From contig NZ_BBAI01000008.1 in NCBI RefSeq assembly GCF_001311175.1, positions 1 to 64,000 on the forward strand: DNA of 64,000 nt, written 5' to 3'. Origin of the DNA: Lacticaseibacillus pantheris DSM 15945 = JCM 12539 = NBRC 106106. GTDB taxonomy: Bacteria; Bacillota; Bacilli; Lactobacillales; Lactobacillaceae. Made by a program: the position numbers and the translations under genes. The notes beneath the pieces were generated by a model. That model was not told where the DNA came from. It ran no database searches and was given only the letters and a program-made list of their open reading frames with translations. This document shows, one piece after another, positions 9,188-17,087 of the stretch (the stretch's first letter is position 1; each line of letters begins with the position of its first letter).

Positions 9188-10399
9188 ATGAGAATAAATA
9201 GAAATTTCACCCTGATCTGGTGTAGCTTTCTAATCTCCCAGATTGGTGATTGGATGTTAAAAATTGCGTTACCACTACTCGTATACGCTAAAACACAGTC
9301 GGCGGCCCAGATGGCCTCCATATACGGGGTATCATTTCTTCCGTGGTTATTCTTCTCTCTTGTCGGTGGTTTATTGGCGGATCGTGGCAACAAGCAGACC
9401 ATCCTGGTCGTGGGCAACCTCATTTCATTTGTTGCCGTGTTCATTATGCTCGTGGCCTTTGAAATTCCAGCCACACCACTTTTGTTAATTTACGTGTTGG
9501 TATTTATGCAGTCATCTATTGACCCATTAACTCACCCGTCGTTTCAGAGCATTCTACCCAAGGTGGTCCATGACGATAAAATCGTAACCGCTAACACCGA
9601 TATTCAGCTGATTGACAACACACTAACGCTCATCGGACCATTACTTGGTGGTGCATTAGCAGCTCTACTCAATCCACGAGTCGCGATTATAGTTGATGCG
9701 ATATCTTTCTTAATCGCCGGAATTTTCGTCATCGCGCTTCGATACAAAGTCCCTACCCACATCCAAGCTACTCAGAATATTCTTCAGGATATACGTGAAG
9801 GTTTTGCATACGCGTACTCCGACAAAATAGTGTGGAACGGTGCCGTCCTCTTTTTCTTCACCAACTTTGCCACTAATCTGTTTGAAGCTAATTTTATGTT
9901 CTTCATTACTAAGACACTTGGATACTCGTCGTTCCTCGCCGGTATTACGATTGCCATTTCGGGTATTGGAGCGCTTGCCGGTGGCATCGTGGCCCCGATT
10001 ATCAACCGTCACTATTCTACCGGTAGAATTATCACATCAACCACCGTACTGGCCGGAATTGCGTTGATGCTGATGTTCTTTGCGCATAACTTTATTATGG
10101 TTGGCTTGTTATACGCTGTGGCCAACCTTTGCAGCAATATCAACGTCATCACATACTTCTCACTACGGCAGAAAATTGTGCCTGATCGAATTCTGGGACG
10201 CGTAGTCAGCGTCACCCGCATGATTTCCTATGTTTCAATCCCACTAGGTGCATTCTTCGGAGGCATCCTAGTTGATAAAGGCGTATCGTTATTCGTCGTC
10301 TTTCTGCTGGCCGGGATTATTCGGTTCGTTATCGGTGCATACGGATCAAGCACACCACTGGGCAAATCCGGATCATCGGCGACTGAAAAGACAAAATAA
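9188..10399 (+). CDS. MFS exporter, 12 membrane segments
   Basis: About 403 residues. The MFS signature LVGGLLADRGNKQTI sits between membrane segments 2 and 3, and the overall layout follows the drug and macrolide efflux branch (MefA-like, MFS_3 type). The start is the ATG at 9188 with GGAGGT five bases upstream; an in-frame GTG at 9176 has no such site. It is divergently paired with the Rgg regulator and ends in its own terminator. The substrate cannot be told from sequence. Confidence 0.82.
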   Translation: MRINRNFTLIWCSFLISQIGDWMLKIALPLLVYAKTQSAAQMASIYGVSFLPWLFFSLVGGLLADRGNKQTILVVGNLISFVAVFIMLVAFEIPATPLLLIYVLVFMQSSIDPLTHPSFQSILPKVVHDDKIVTANTDIQLIDNTLTLIGPLLGGALAALLNPRVAIIVDAISFLIAGIFVIALRYKVPTHIQATQNILQDIREGFAYAYSDKIVWNGAVLFFFTNFATNLFEANFMFFITKTLGYSSFLAGITIAISGIGALAGGIVAPIINRHYSTGRIITSTTVLAGIALMLMFFAHNFIMVGLLYAVANLCSNINVITYFSLRQKIVPDRILGRVVSVTRMISYVSIPLGAFFGGILVDKGVSLFVVFLLAGIIRFVIGAYGSSTPLGKSGSSATEKTK

Positions 10400-10412
10400 A
10401 AGCACCAAAAAA

Positions 10413-10453
10413 AGAGGCATTACCGTACTGACTCATTACGGTAATGCCCTCTT
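10413..10453 (+). terminator. Rho-independent terminator of the MFS gene
   Basis: agaggcattaccgta / tacggtaatgccctct hairpin followed by t-rich bases; the A-run before it could make it work in both directions. Confidence 0.8.
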
Positions 10454-10508
10454 CGCGTCCCACGCGTCCGGGATGACACGTGCAACATATTCTAGTGGGT
10501 CGCTTATA

Positions 10509-10679
10509 TTACCAACTACGGAGCGGAAATGCCCCGAAGGCACCCAACACAAGACCGATAAACGAACCCACAGCAAACCCGACCGGTACGTTGTGGATTA
10601 GTCCACCAATCGCTAAACCCAAGACCTGACCTAACCCAATACCTACAAGCAGTGACGTGTCATGATTACGCTTTTCCAT
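10509..10679 (-). CDS. Small glycine-rich membrane protein (56 residues)
   Basis: The reading frame starts MEKRNHDTSLLVGIG and ends GAFGAFPLRSW. It is rich in Gly at GxxxG spacing (GIGLGQVLGLAIGG, then VGFAVGSFIGLVLGAFGA), typical of glycine-zipper transmembrane hairpins. A GGTGG-type site lies just before ATG. A cre-like sequence is found about 50 bp upstream at 10730. No function can be assigned. The pattern of charged N-terminus and two GxxxG helices makes a coding role likely. Confidence 0.65.
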   Translation of the reverse strand: MEKRNHDTSLLVGIGLGQVLGLAIGGLIHNVPVGFAVGSFIGLVLGAFGAFPLRSW

Positions 10680-10729
10680 AAAACCACCGCCCTTCTTACG
10701 CCCAAATAATAACAGGTGTTAACCGAAAA

Positions 10730-10743
10730 TGCAAGCGTTTTCT
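10730..10743. promoter_or_regulatory. cre-like site upstream of the small membrane protein gene
   Basis: tgcaagcgttttct matches the CcpA site consensus TGNAARCGNWWNCA at all but the last base. The position upstream of the 56-residue gene suits catabolite control. Not proven. Confidence 0.4.
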
Positions 10744-10871
10744 AAGCGGCAGGTTATGCTTCCCTCTGATGGGGCCGAGCCGCTGTTCCCTGCGATGACT
10801 GTAGGACGTAGTTTTTTTCACATTTCAAACGTCATTGTCGCTTAAAATGACGTTTGAAACGTGAGACAAAG

Positions 10872-11290
10872 CATTCATAAATTCGTGTACAAGTGTGGTT
10901 ATGGCCGGTGGGGGTGCCATGGGGTGTGGAGACGACTGGACCCGGAACGGTGACCATCTGCCGTTGGTCGTACTGGCGTGGTGGTGGAGGTTGAGCGGCT
11001 GGTCCCCGCGACGGCTGCATGCCCGTAGTTCTGTTTGTTTACTTCCGGTTTGGGCTTTAGCCCTTACCGGGAGTTAACTCAAGTGACCGTCGCAGACTGT
11101 CGCTTGAGCGACCCCAGAATCAAATTGGCTAGACCGAGTGGTTTTTGCTCGGGCTACGCCAATTCGCGGTAGCCCGGAACGGGCGTGAGCGTGAGGCACG
11201 TAGCCGGTCGCGGGGACCGGCCGCTCAACCGGAGCCACCATGCCAGTGCGACCAGCCACCGCAGCGGTCCACAAAGTCGTAGCACCCTAC
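10872..11290 (+). repeat. Large nested palindromic element, copy 3
   Basis: It begins cattcataaattcgtgtaca, the complement of the right flank of copy 10, followed by an outer arm (ggccggtgggggtgcc) and an inner arm ggttgagcggctggtccccg paired with cggggaccggccgctcaacc. The core contains extra apical hairpins (11040-11115), hairpin 2 at 11123-11164 (aattggctagaccgag / ctcgggctacgccaatt) and hairpin 3 gcccggaacgggc. It lies between the 3' end of the HAD gene and the 5' side of the small membrane gene. Confidence 0.8.
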
Positions 11291-11302
11291 AGCACCGCCA
11301 CC

Positions 11303-12080
11303 TTACCCGATCAGCCCCAAATGACGCAAGCCCTGCACAATTCCGCCCCGATTGTAATCCGCGGTAATGTAGTCGGCCACGGCTTTGACCTCCGGCAGCG
11401 CGTTACCCATCGCGACACCGTGATCCACAAAGTCGATCATGGTCCGATCATTCGTGCCATCCCCAAACGCAAAGGTGGCACGTGCCGCCCAGCGCCGCTT
11501 TGACCGCTTCGATGCCGCGGACCTTGCTGACGTTGCTGGGAATAATATCAATATCAAACTTAAAGTTCCGGTAGAAGCTTAACTCCGGGAAGGCGGCAGA
11601 AAGTACCTGATCATCAGTGAGGTTTTCGGTGAGCGCCATCATCATGTGGACCGGCTGGGTCAGGTAGTCCTCGGGCCGAATCGGGGGCGTCGGCTTGTCA
11701 ATCGCACCGTACCCCGCCACCACGGCCGGACTCATACCCGAAAGCCACTCGCTGTCCGCGTTAAAATAACCGAGCATCACGCCGCGGGCCGTCGCCTGTT
11801 GGGTTAACCGGGCGACCACGTCACTCGCCATCGTCTGCGAGAAGACCACGTCACCGGCCAACTCCACGTACTGACCGTTCAACGCAACCAAACTATCAAT
11901 GCCGCTAGCCGCCATAATGTCGCGAATACCAGCTGCTGGTCGCCCCGTGGCAATCACCGGTTGGTAACTATTAGCCCGGAGCTCGTCTAAGGCCCGCCGC
12001 ACCGTCGGGTCAATGCCGTGTTGTTCGTTCAGTAAAGTTTTGTCCAGGTCAAAAAAATACTAAGCACGCGTTTTGTGCAT
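11303..12080 (-). pseudogene. Cof-type HAD hydrolase, disrupted
   Basis: Motif I FFDLDKTLL and motif IV FGDGTND of the haloacid dehalogenase superfamily (Cof subfamily sugar-phosphate or nucleotide phosphatases) are present with the C2 cap between them. Two lesions occur. Near the N-terminus the frame from the ATG at 12080 (good GGAGGC site) meets a TAG just before a run of seven T. At about 11490 the frame changes before AFGDGTND. With both repaired the protein would be about 258 residues. The substrate is unknown. Confidence 0.8.
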
Positions 12081-12274
12081 CTTGCCGCCTCCAAGTAATT
12101 GCGTGCCGCTTTGCCAGCACGATTATGTAATCCGTTACGTTCAGCATGCCCGATTCACAGCCTTGATGCAAGCCCTTTCTTTACCTTTGCCTTCCCGTTT
12201 GGTGTAAAATGCGGGCATAGGTAATTTCCTAAATCTACTATATAAGCACTCACTCAATCAAAGGGGGCCTCCCA

Positions 12275-13220
12275 TTGAACATTCTCGTCAACATGCACCT
12301 GCATCCCGACCAAATCACCCAGCTAGAGGCACTGCCCGACGTACACCTCATTGACCGTGATGAATTCACACCCGCCATGGGGAGCACAATCGACGTCATC
12401 CTAGCCTGGAATCCGACCGCGGCGGCCATCATGAGCGCACCGAACCACGTCCGCTTTATCCAGACGATGTCCGCCGGCGTCGATTACCTGCACTGGCCGA
12501 CCTTGCGCGCCAAGACGTACTGGTTGCTAACGCCAGCGGCATCCACGGTGAGTCAATTGCGGAATCCGTGCTCGGTTATATCCTCAACTTTACGCGGGCC
12601 CTTAACGCCCCCACCAATCGCGATCCCCACAATTTTTGGGCGGCCAGCCAACTGCGGCATCAGATTACCGAACTACCTGGACGTCGTGCCTCATCGTCGG
12701 CGCGGGCCACATCGGCACCACCATCAGCCACGTCCTCCAGCAACTGGGCGTCCGGACAACCGGGGTCAACCACGACGGTCACGCCGTCGCCGGCTTTGAC
12801 CAGATTATTAGTACCGCGACCCTGATGGCACAGGCACCCGCAGCCGATTTCATCATTAACATCCTGCCGCTCACCGACCAAACGCACCACCTGTATAACG
12901 ACGATTTCTTCCAGCGGCAGCCTGGCCACCCCTACTTTATCAACGTCGGTCGCGGACCGTCCGTGGATACCGCGGCGTTGATTAGGGCGCTGAAGGTAGG
13001 CAAAGTGGCCGGTGCCGCTCTCGATGTGTTCGAGGAGGAGCCGCTGCCCGCCAGCTCACCTTTGTGGCAAGCCCCTAACGTGCAGTTAACGCCACACGTA
13101 TCGGGTACGATCAGCGACGTGGCTACGGGTGTGTTCAAGATTTTCTACCCTAACCTAGTGTCGTTAATGGACCACGGGACGCTCGCGGTGAACGCGGTGG
13201 ACTTAGCGCGGGGCTATTAA
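12275..13220 (+). pseudogene. D-isomer-specific 2-hydroxyacid dehydrogenase, frameshifted twice
   Basis: NAD-binding motif VGAGHIGTT, the INVGRGPSVDT segment, ALDVFEEEPLP and the C-terminal catalytic His in LTPHVSG identify the D-2-hydroxyacid dehydrogenase family, which reduces 2-keto acids. The start is TTG at 12275 with AAGGGGG seven bases before it. The frame shifts near 12530 (in the segment leading to SGIHGESIAESVLGYI) and again near 12690 before the nucleotide-binding motif. Repaired length would be about 315 residues, normal for the family. The substrate is not predictable. Confidence 0.82.
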
Positions 13221-13228
13221 CTTTCAAA

Positions 13229-13290
13229 AAAAATCGGGACGGTCGACACAGCTCTTGGAGTAACCAGAGTTGTGTCAACCGTCCCGTTTG
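13229..13290. terminator. Bidirectional terminator between convergent genes
   Basis: Long hairpin cgggacggt...accgtcccg with an inner gacacagctcttgg / ccagagttgtgtc stem, an A-run on one side and tttg on the other. It serves the dehydrogenase (+) and the Crp/Fnr gene (-). Confidence 0.8.
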
Positions 13291-13299
13291 TTATAAATG

Positions 13300-13974
13300 C
13301 TATTCCACCATCGTCAGGGAGTCGCTGTCTTTGACCACCAGGTGGCGGCGACCCGACTGCTCAATCCAGCCCTGCTCGCTAAACTCGGTCAGCTTGCGGC
13401 TAATCGTCTCCGGCGTCGTGCCGAGATAGGCCGCCAAATCCTTTTTGGGGAGGGGTAAATCAAAGTCGTTACGCCCCAGACCTGCGCCGGTTTCAACGAT
13501 GTAGGTGGCCAACCGCTCGGCCACGCTGGCCGTGTTGGCGGCCGTAGCTTGGGCCTCAAGGGCGACAACCCGTTGTCCCAGAGCGTTCAGAACGTTGAGC
13601 GCCAATGCCGGCGTTGATTGCAGTAACTTTTGAAAGTCAGTGCGGCTAATCGTGCACGCTTGCGTACCGGTCAAAGCGGTCGCCGTCGTCGTGCGCTCGG
13701 TCGGGGTAAACAGCACCGCTTCGCCATCAAAGTCCCCAGGCTGCAGCAAGCGGAGTAGCTGCTCACGCCCACTGGCCGTTGACTGGGTAATTTTGACCTG
13801 GCCGTGCGCGATGATAACCAGCGCATCGGCATCGGTGCCGGCGGTGAACAGTTGTTCCCGTTCATCATAGTGGTGGTCCCGCACAAGGCTAGCAATCGCC
13901 CGCACCGCATCATGATTCAGTTGTTGAAAAATGGGTACCAGTCGAACACACGACTCAGCTTCATGCAAATCCAT
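13300..13974 (-). CDS. Crp/Fnr-family transcriptional regulator
   Basis: About 224 residues: an N-terminal cyclic-nucleotide-binding-type beta barrel (FTAGTDADALVIIAHGQVKITQ...) and a C-terminal winged helix with recognition helix in TTPETISRKLTEF. In lactic acid bacteria such Fnr-like proteins (Flp, ArcR types) act on TTGA-N6-TCAA sites; two such palindromes lie in this cluster (14894 and 16839). The ATG at 13974 is preferred over an upstream GTG because GAGGTG sits at the right distance. It is the last gene of a run with the Dps-like, HMA and P-type ATPase genes, so it probably regulates them and itself. Confidence 0.88.
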   Translation of the reverse strand: MDLHEAESCVRLVPIFQQLNHDAVRAIASLVRDHHYDEREQLFTAGTDADALVIIAHGQVKITQSTASGREQLLRLLQPGDFDGEAVLFTPTERTTTATALTGTQACTISRTDFQKLLQSTPALALNVLNALGQRVVALEAQATAANTASVAERLATYIVETGAGLGRNDFDLPLPKKDLAAYLGTTPETISRKLTEFSEQGWIEQSGRRHLVVKDSDSLTMVE

Positions 13975-14003
13975 CCCTATCACCTCACCCTTATTATACG
14001 CGC

Positions 14004-14555
14004 TTAAAACTCGTCGTCATCATCGTCCTCATCATCGAGGCCGAACCGGGCGGAGTGGCCCAGCAATGACTGGAGGACGCGTACCTGGTGACGATTCCAG
14101 CCGAACATGGTCGTCATGGTTGCGGCTAAGGCTGGGCGGCCTTCTTTGTTAGCTAACGCAATTGCTCGGGTGACGAACAGGTTGTCGGTTTCGAAGTCGT
14201 TGACCAGCCCGTTAACCATTTCGTCGGCGTCGCGATACTTCTGTGCCCCGTCCTCTTCCAGCATCGTCCATTCGCTATACTCAGACATCAGCGTGGCCGG
14301 AATCTCGCCCTCATCCAGCAAGGCAGATGCGATCCGCTCAATCCAGTCGTTGTTCTCACCGTTAATTGCCACAAAGGTGGTGGTTAATTGGCCGGCGGTG
14401 GCGCCACGGACGAACCATGCCGCCTGGCGGAGCTTGTTGGTCAGTACCACGTGGTTACTCAGTACGTGGTTAATCATCGCCCCCGCCGTGGGTACGTGGT
14501 GATCATGATCTGATTGTGCTTGTTCTGCTGTGAATAATTCTTCTGCTGTCGCCAT
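14004..14555 (-). CDS. Dps/ferritin-like protein with acidic C-terminal tail
   Basis: 183 residues. The helical segments HHVPTAGAMINHVL, LRQAAWFVRGATAGQL and NLFVTRAIALANKEGRP resemble Dps-family proteins of lactobacilli, which store iron and protect DNA. The first ferroxidase helix has AAWFV where most Dps proteins carry a second His, so classical ferroxidase chemistry is doubtful. The C-terminus ends in a run of Asp and Glu (DDEDDDDDEF), and the N-terminus has an HDHH cluster; both could bind metal. AGGAG lies within the end of the upstream HMA gene, which it abuts, so the two are coupled. Confidence 0.7.
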   Translation of the reverse strand: MATAEELFTAEQAQSDHDHHVPTAGAMINHVLSNHVVLTNKLRQAAWFVRGATAGQLTTTFVAINGENNDWIERIASALLDEGEIPATLMSEYSEWTMLEEDGAQKYRDADEMVNGLVNDFETDNLFVTRAIALANKEGRPALAATMTTMFGWNRHQVRVLQSLLGHSARFGLDDEDDDDDEF

Positions 14556-14786
14556 TTATGCAATCTCCTTAACTTTGCTACTCAACACGGTGTAACCCAA
14601 CTTGGTGACCACGCCACTCAATTCATCTGCGTTCGTTGCTACTGGGTCAAACTTAGCCTTCAGTTTGGCCGCGTTGAACAACACCTTAACGTCCTGCACG
14701 CCATCAACACCGGACACCGCGTGTTCAATCTTCTGCATACATGAAGGGCAGGTCATCCCGTCCAACTTCAAAATTGCCATTGCCAT
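14556..14786 (-). CDS. Heavy-metal-associated (HMA) chaperone, CopZ-like
   Basis: 76 residues with the ferredoxin-like HMA fold. The metal-binding motif MTCPSC (about residues 10-15) lies in loop 1, and the remainder follows the beta-alpha-beta pattern to LGYTVLSS. Such proteins carry Cu(I) or other soft metals to P-type ATPases. The ATPase gene just upstream lacks its own N-terminal HMA domain, so this protein may supply it. AGGAGG precedes the first ATG by ten bases. Confidence 0.88.
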   Translation of the reverse strand: MAMAILKLDGMTCPSCMQKIEHAVSGVDGVQDVKVLFNAAKLKAKFDPVATNADELSGVVTKLGYTVLSSKVKEIA

Positions 14787-14866
14787 AGTTGCTTTACCTC
14801 CTAGAGAGTGGAGCCCGTGCTTAGAACCACAACTTTCGGCGGGTCACCAACTCATTTCCTATACCC

Positions 14867-16774
14867 TTAATTTACACTGCTAGGCTTAGTTGTAACTTGA
14901 TGCTCATCAAGTTGCGCGACTTTTTGTGCGCGACTTTGATGTAACAGCCGCAAAGCGTTCGCAATCACCACGAGGATTGACGCCTCGTGGACGAACATGC
15001 CGCTTGCCATCTGGACCAACCCTAGCATTAATCCCAACAGCAACAGCACCACGGTACCCACCGCAATCACGATGTTTTCACGGGTCACTGAGCGAGTCGC
15101 CCGCGCAAGATGAACGGCCTCTACCAGCGTGCCAAAGTTTGGCCGCACCAGCACCACGTCGGATGTATCCAAAGCTACAGCCGTACCACCACCCATGCCG
15201 ATACCTACGTCGGCCGTCGCTAGGGCGGGGGCGTCGTTAATGCCGTCACCCACAAAGGCAACCTTGTGGCCCGCCGCTTGGGCCTCCTGCACCGCCGCCA
15301 GCTTCTCTGCCGGCAACATTTCCGCACGCACCTCGTCGACTGGCAACTGTGCGGCAATGTGTTCAGCCGCCGCCCGGTTGTCGCCCGTCAACATGACTAC
15401 GTGTTCAATCCCGTGCTGCTTCAAAGCTGCCAACCCATCGGCCGCATCTGCGCGCACAACGTCATTAACCCCAACTGCTAACCTAATTTCTCCATGAACC
15501 GCCAATAACACTACCGAATCACCCGATGCCTGGATTGCGTTGATGCCGTCGGTGACCGTGGCGTCAACGTTCACTCCGTGGTCACCCATCAACTGCATGT
15601 TACCCACCAGGTACTGTCCGTCGGCGCTCGCCAAGCCGCGGCCCTTGACCGTCGCCATGACGGGGGCCTCCGGCAGGGTCAGCTGCCGTTCTTTGGCCGA
15701 CGCCAGAATTGCCCGCGCCAACGGGTGCTGGGAATCCGCCTCAATGGCTGCCAGCAAAGCCAAGTCATCGTCCTCGTTACCAGCGAAGTCCTGCACGTGA
15801 CTTAACGTCATCTTGCCAGTCGTGATGGTCCCCGTTTTGTCCAACATGATGGTGTCCACACCAGCCAGTGCGTCAGCGGTCGCCCCACCTTTGAACAAGA
15901 TGCCCTGACTCGCCGCCCGACCAATACCAGCAACGTTTGCCACGGGTGCACCAATCACCAACGCTCCCGGGCAACCCAGCACCAGCATGGTAATCGCCAG
16001 CCGCATATCCTGAGTCACCAGGCCCACAATCAAGGCAATCACCAGGACGGCCGGCGTGTAGTACCGGGCAAAGCGGTCGATGAACCGCGCAACCGGCGCC
16101 TGCGCATCCTGGGCGTTTTCCACCAGTTCAACAATCTGACCAAAGGTGGTGTCCTCACCCGCAGCGGTTGTGCTAACGGTCAGCGCACCACTGTCCAACA
16201 TTGAACCAGCGTAGACCTGATCGCCCGAGACTTTGGCCACCGGAGCAGCCTCACCCGTAATCACGGCCTCCACCGTGCGGCCCTCGCCTTCAACCACGGT
16301 GCCATCAACCGGCACCTGGTCGCCTGGACGTACGCGAACGTGCATCCCCGCGTCAATTTCGTCGATGTCAACCAACTCGGTCTGCCCATCTTCATCAACG
16401 ACGGTCGCCTGTTGCGGAGCCATGTCCGTCAGGTCACGCACCGCGGACCGCGTCTTGGCTAGCGTCCGGGCCTCCAATACGTTACCAAAGAGGAAGAGGA
16501 AGGTCACGATGGCCGCCTCGTTGGGCTCGCCAATGCCCAGCGCCCCGATACAGGCGATCGTCACCAGCAACTCAATGCTGATGGTGCGCATCCGTAGCGC
16601 GCTCCACGCCCGCAACAGGATTGGTGTGGTGCCCAGTACACCCGCAACGTACATCACGGCCAACGCGACCGTTGGAACACCTGCCCAACCCAAAACCCAA
16701 CTCACTACAATTAACCCACCGAGGATTAAACTAATTTGTCCCGGATGCCGATTTAAATATATTTGCCAACGCAT
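14867..16774 (-). CDS. P1B-type heavy-metal-translocating ATPase with a CPG motif
   Basis: 635 residues. Actuator motif TGEA (around 173), phosphorylation site DKTGT (Asp312) and hinge GDGINDAP are present, with the usual eight membrane segments. The membrane metal-site motif reads Cys268-Pro-Gly in place of the common CPC, SPC or CPH, so the transported metal (copper, zinc, iron or other) cannot be assigned. There is no N-terminal metal-binding domain; the separate HMA protein follows. Transcription probably starts upstream near an FNR-type palindrome at 16839. Close neighbours point to metal and redox homeostasis. Confidence 0.88.
   Translation of the reverse strand: MRWQIYLNRHPGQISLILGGLIVVSWVLGWAGVPTVALAVMYVAGVLGTTPILLRAWSALRMRTISIELLVTIACIGALGIGEPNEAAIVTFLFLFGNVLEARTLAKTRSAVRDLTDMAPQQATVVDEDGQTELVDIDEIDAGMHVRVRPGDQVPVDGTVVEGEGRTVEAVITGEAAPVAKVSGDQVYAGSMLDSGALTVSTTAAGEDTTFGQIVELVENAQDAQAPVARFIDRFARYYTPAVLVIALIVGLVTQDMRLAITMLVLGCPGALVIGAPVANVAGIGRAASQGILFKGGATADALAGVDTIMLDKTGTITTGKMTLSHVQDFAGNEDDDLALLAAIEADSQHPLARAILASAKERQLTLPEAPVMATVKGRGLASADGQYLVGNMQLMGDHGVNVDATVTDGINAIQASGDSVVLLAVHGEIRLAVGVNDVVRADAADGLAALKQHGIEHVVMLTGDNRAAAEHIAAQLPVDEVRAEMLPAEKLAAVQEAQAAGHKVAFVGDGINDAPALATADVGIGMGGGTAVALDTSDVVLVRPNFGTLVEAVHLARATRSVTRENIVIAVGTVVLLLLGLMLGLVQMASGMFVHEASILVVIANALRLLHQSRAQKVAQLDEHQVTTKPSSVN
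14894..14913. promoter_or_regulatory. FNR-type palindrome inside the 3' end of the ATPase gene
   Basis: aacttgatgctcatcaagtt is a perfect 9-bp inverted repeat with a 2-bp centre and contains TTGAT-N4-ATCAA, the Fnr consensus. It lies 108 bp upstream of the HMA gene start, inside the last codons of the ATPase gene, so it could control an internal promoter for HMA, Dps-like and Crp/Fnr genes. Confidence 0.7.
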
Positions 16775-16838
16775 ATGCTCGCCCCATTCATTTAATTTCT
16801 TGATGATGGTTACAGCATAATGCCGTCAACACGTTTTC

Positions 16839-16858
16839 ACCTTGACGGCCATCAAGGT
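16839..16858. promoter_or_regulatory. FNR-type palindrome upstream of the P-type ATPase
   Basis: accttgacggccatcaaggt, with TTGA-N6-TCAA spacing identical to the site at 14894 and arms extended to 7 bp. It lies 65 bp before the ATPase start codon. Regulation by the Crp/Fnr protein encoded in the same cluster is inferred. Confidence 0.7.
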
Positions 16859-16874
16859 TAGATATAAATGCTAG

Positions 16875-16953
16875 TTGTCATATTGTTTGGCCCCAATGAC
16901 TGCTGGGGACACTGGCTGACCGCCGCTCAACGTGTGCCAGGACAATATGACAA
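16875..16953. repeat. Perfect 12-bp inverted repeat enclosing smaller hairpins
   Basis: ttgtcatattgt at 16875-16886 and acaatatgacaa at 16942-16953 are exact complements. The 55 bases between contain two further short stems (cccc/gggg and ctggc/gtgccag). It lies between the divergent ATPase and glycosyltransferase genes. It resembles a small non-autonomous element or a structured leader; no coding content. Confidence 0.6.
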
Positions 16954-17087
16954 TCGGCTATTTAGTGCGTTCATCCGCGGGATTGCGCGGATTATCTATT
17001 GCTATCGTATTATTCACGCAGGTATAATTAATATAAGAGACTGACAATTAAATGGATACGCGTGTACTAATCGAAGGGGTGATTATC

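Noticed and set aside
11122-11180. Palindromic elements as classical REP sequences or terminators
   Set aside because: They are ten times longer than REP units, have nested arms and three separate hairpins, and mostly lack T runs; the GTAG before hairpin 3 is only a superficial REP-like feature.
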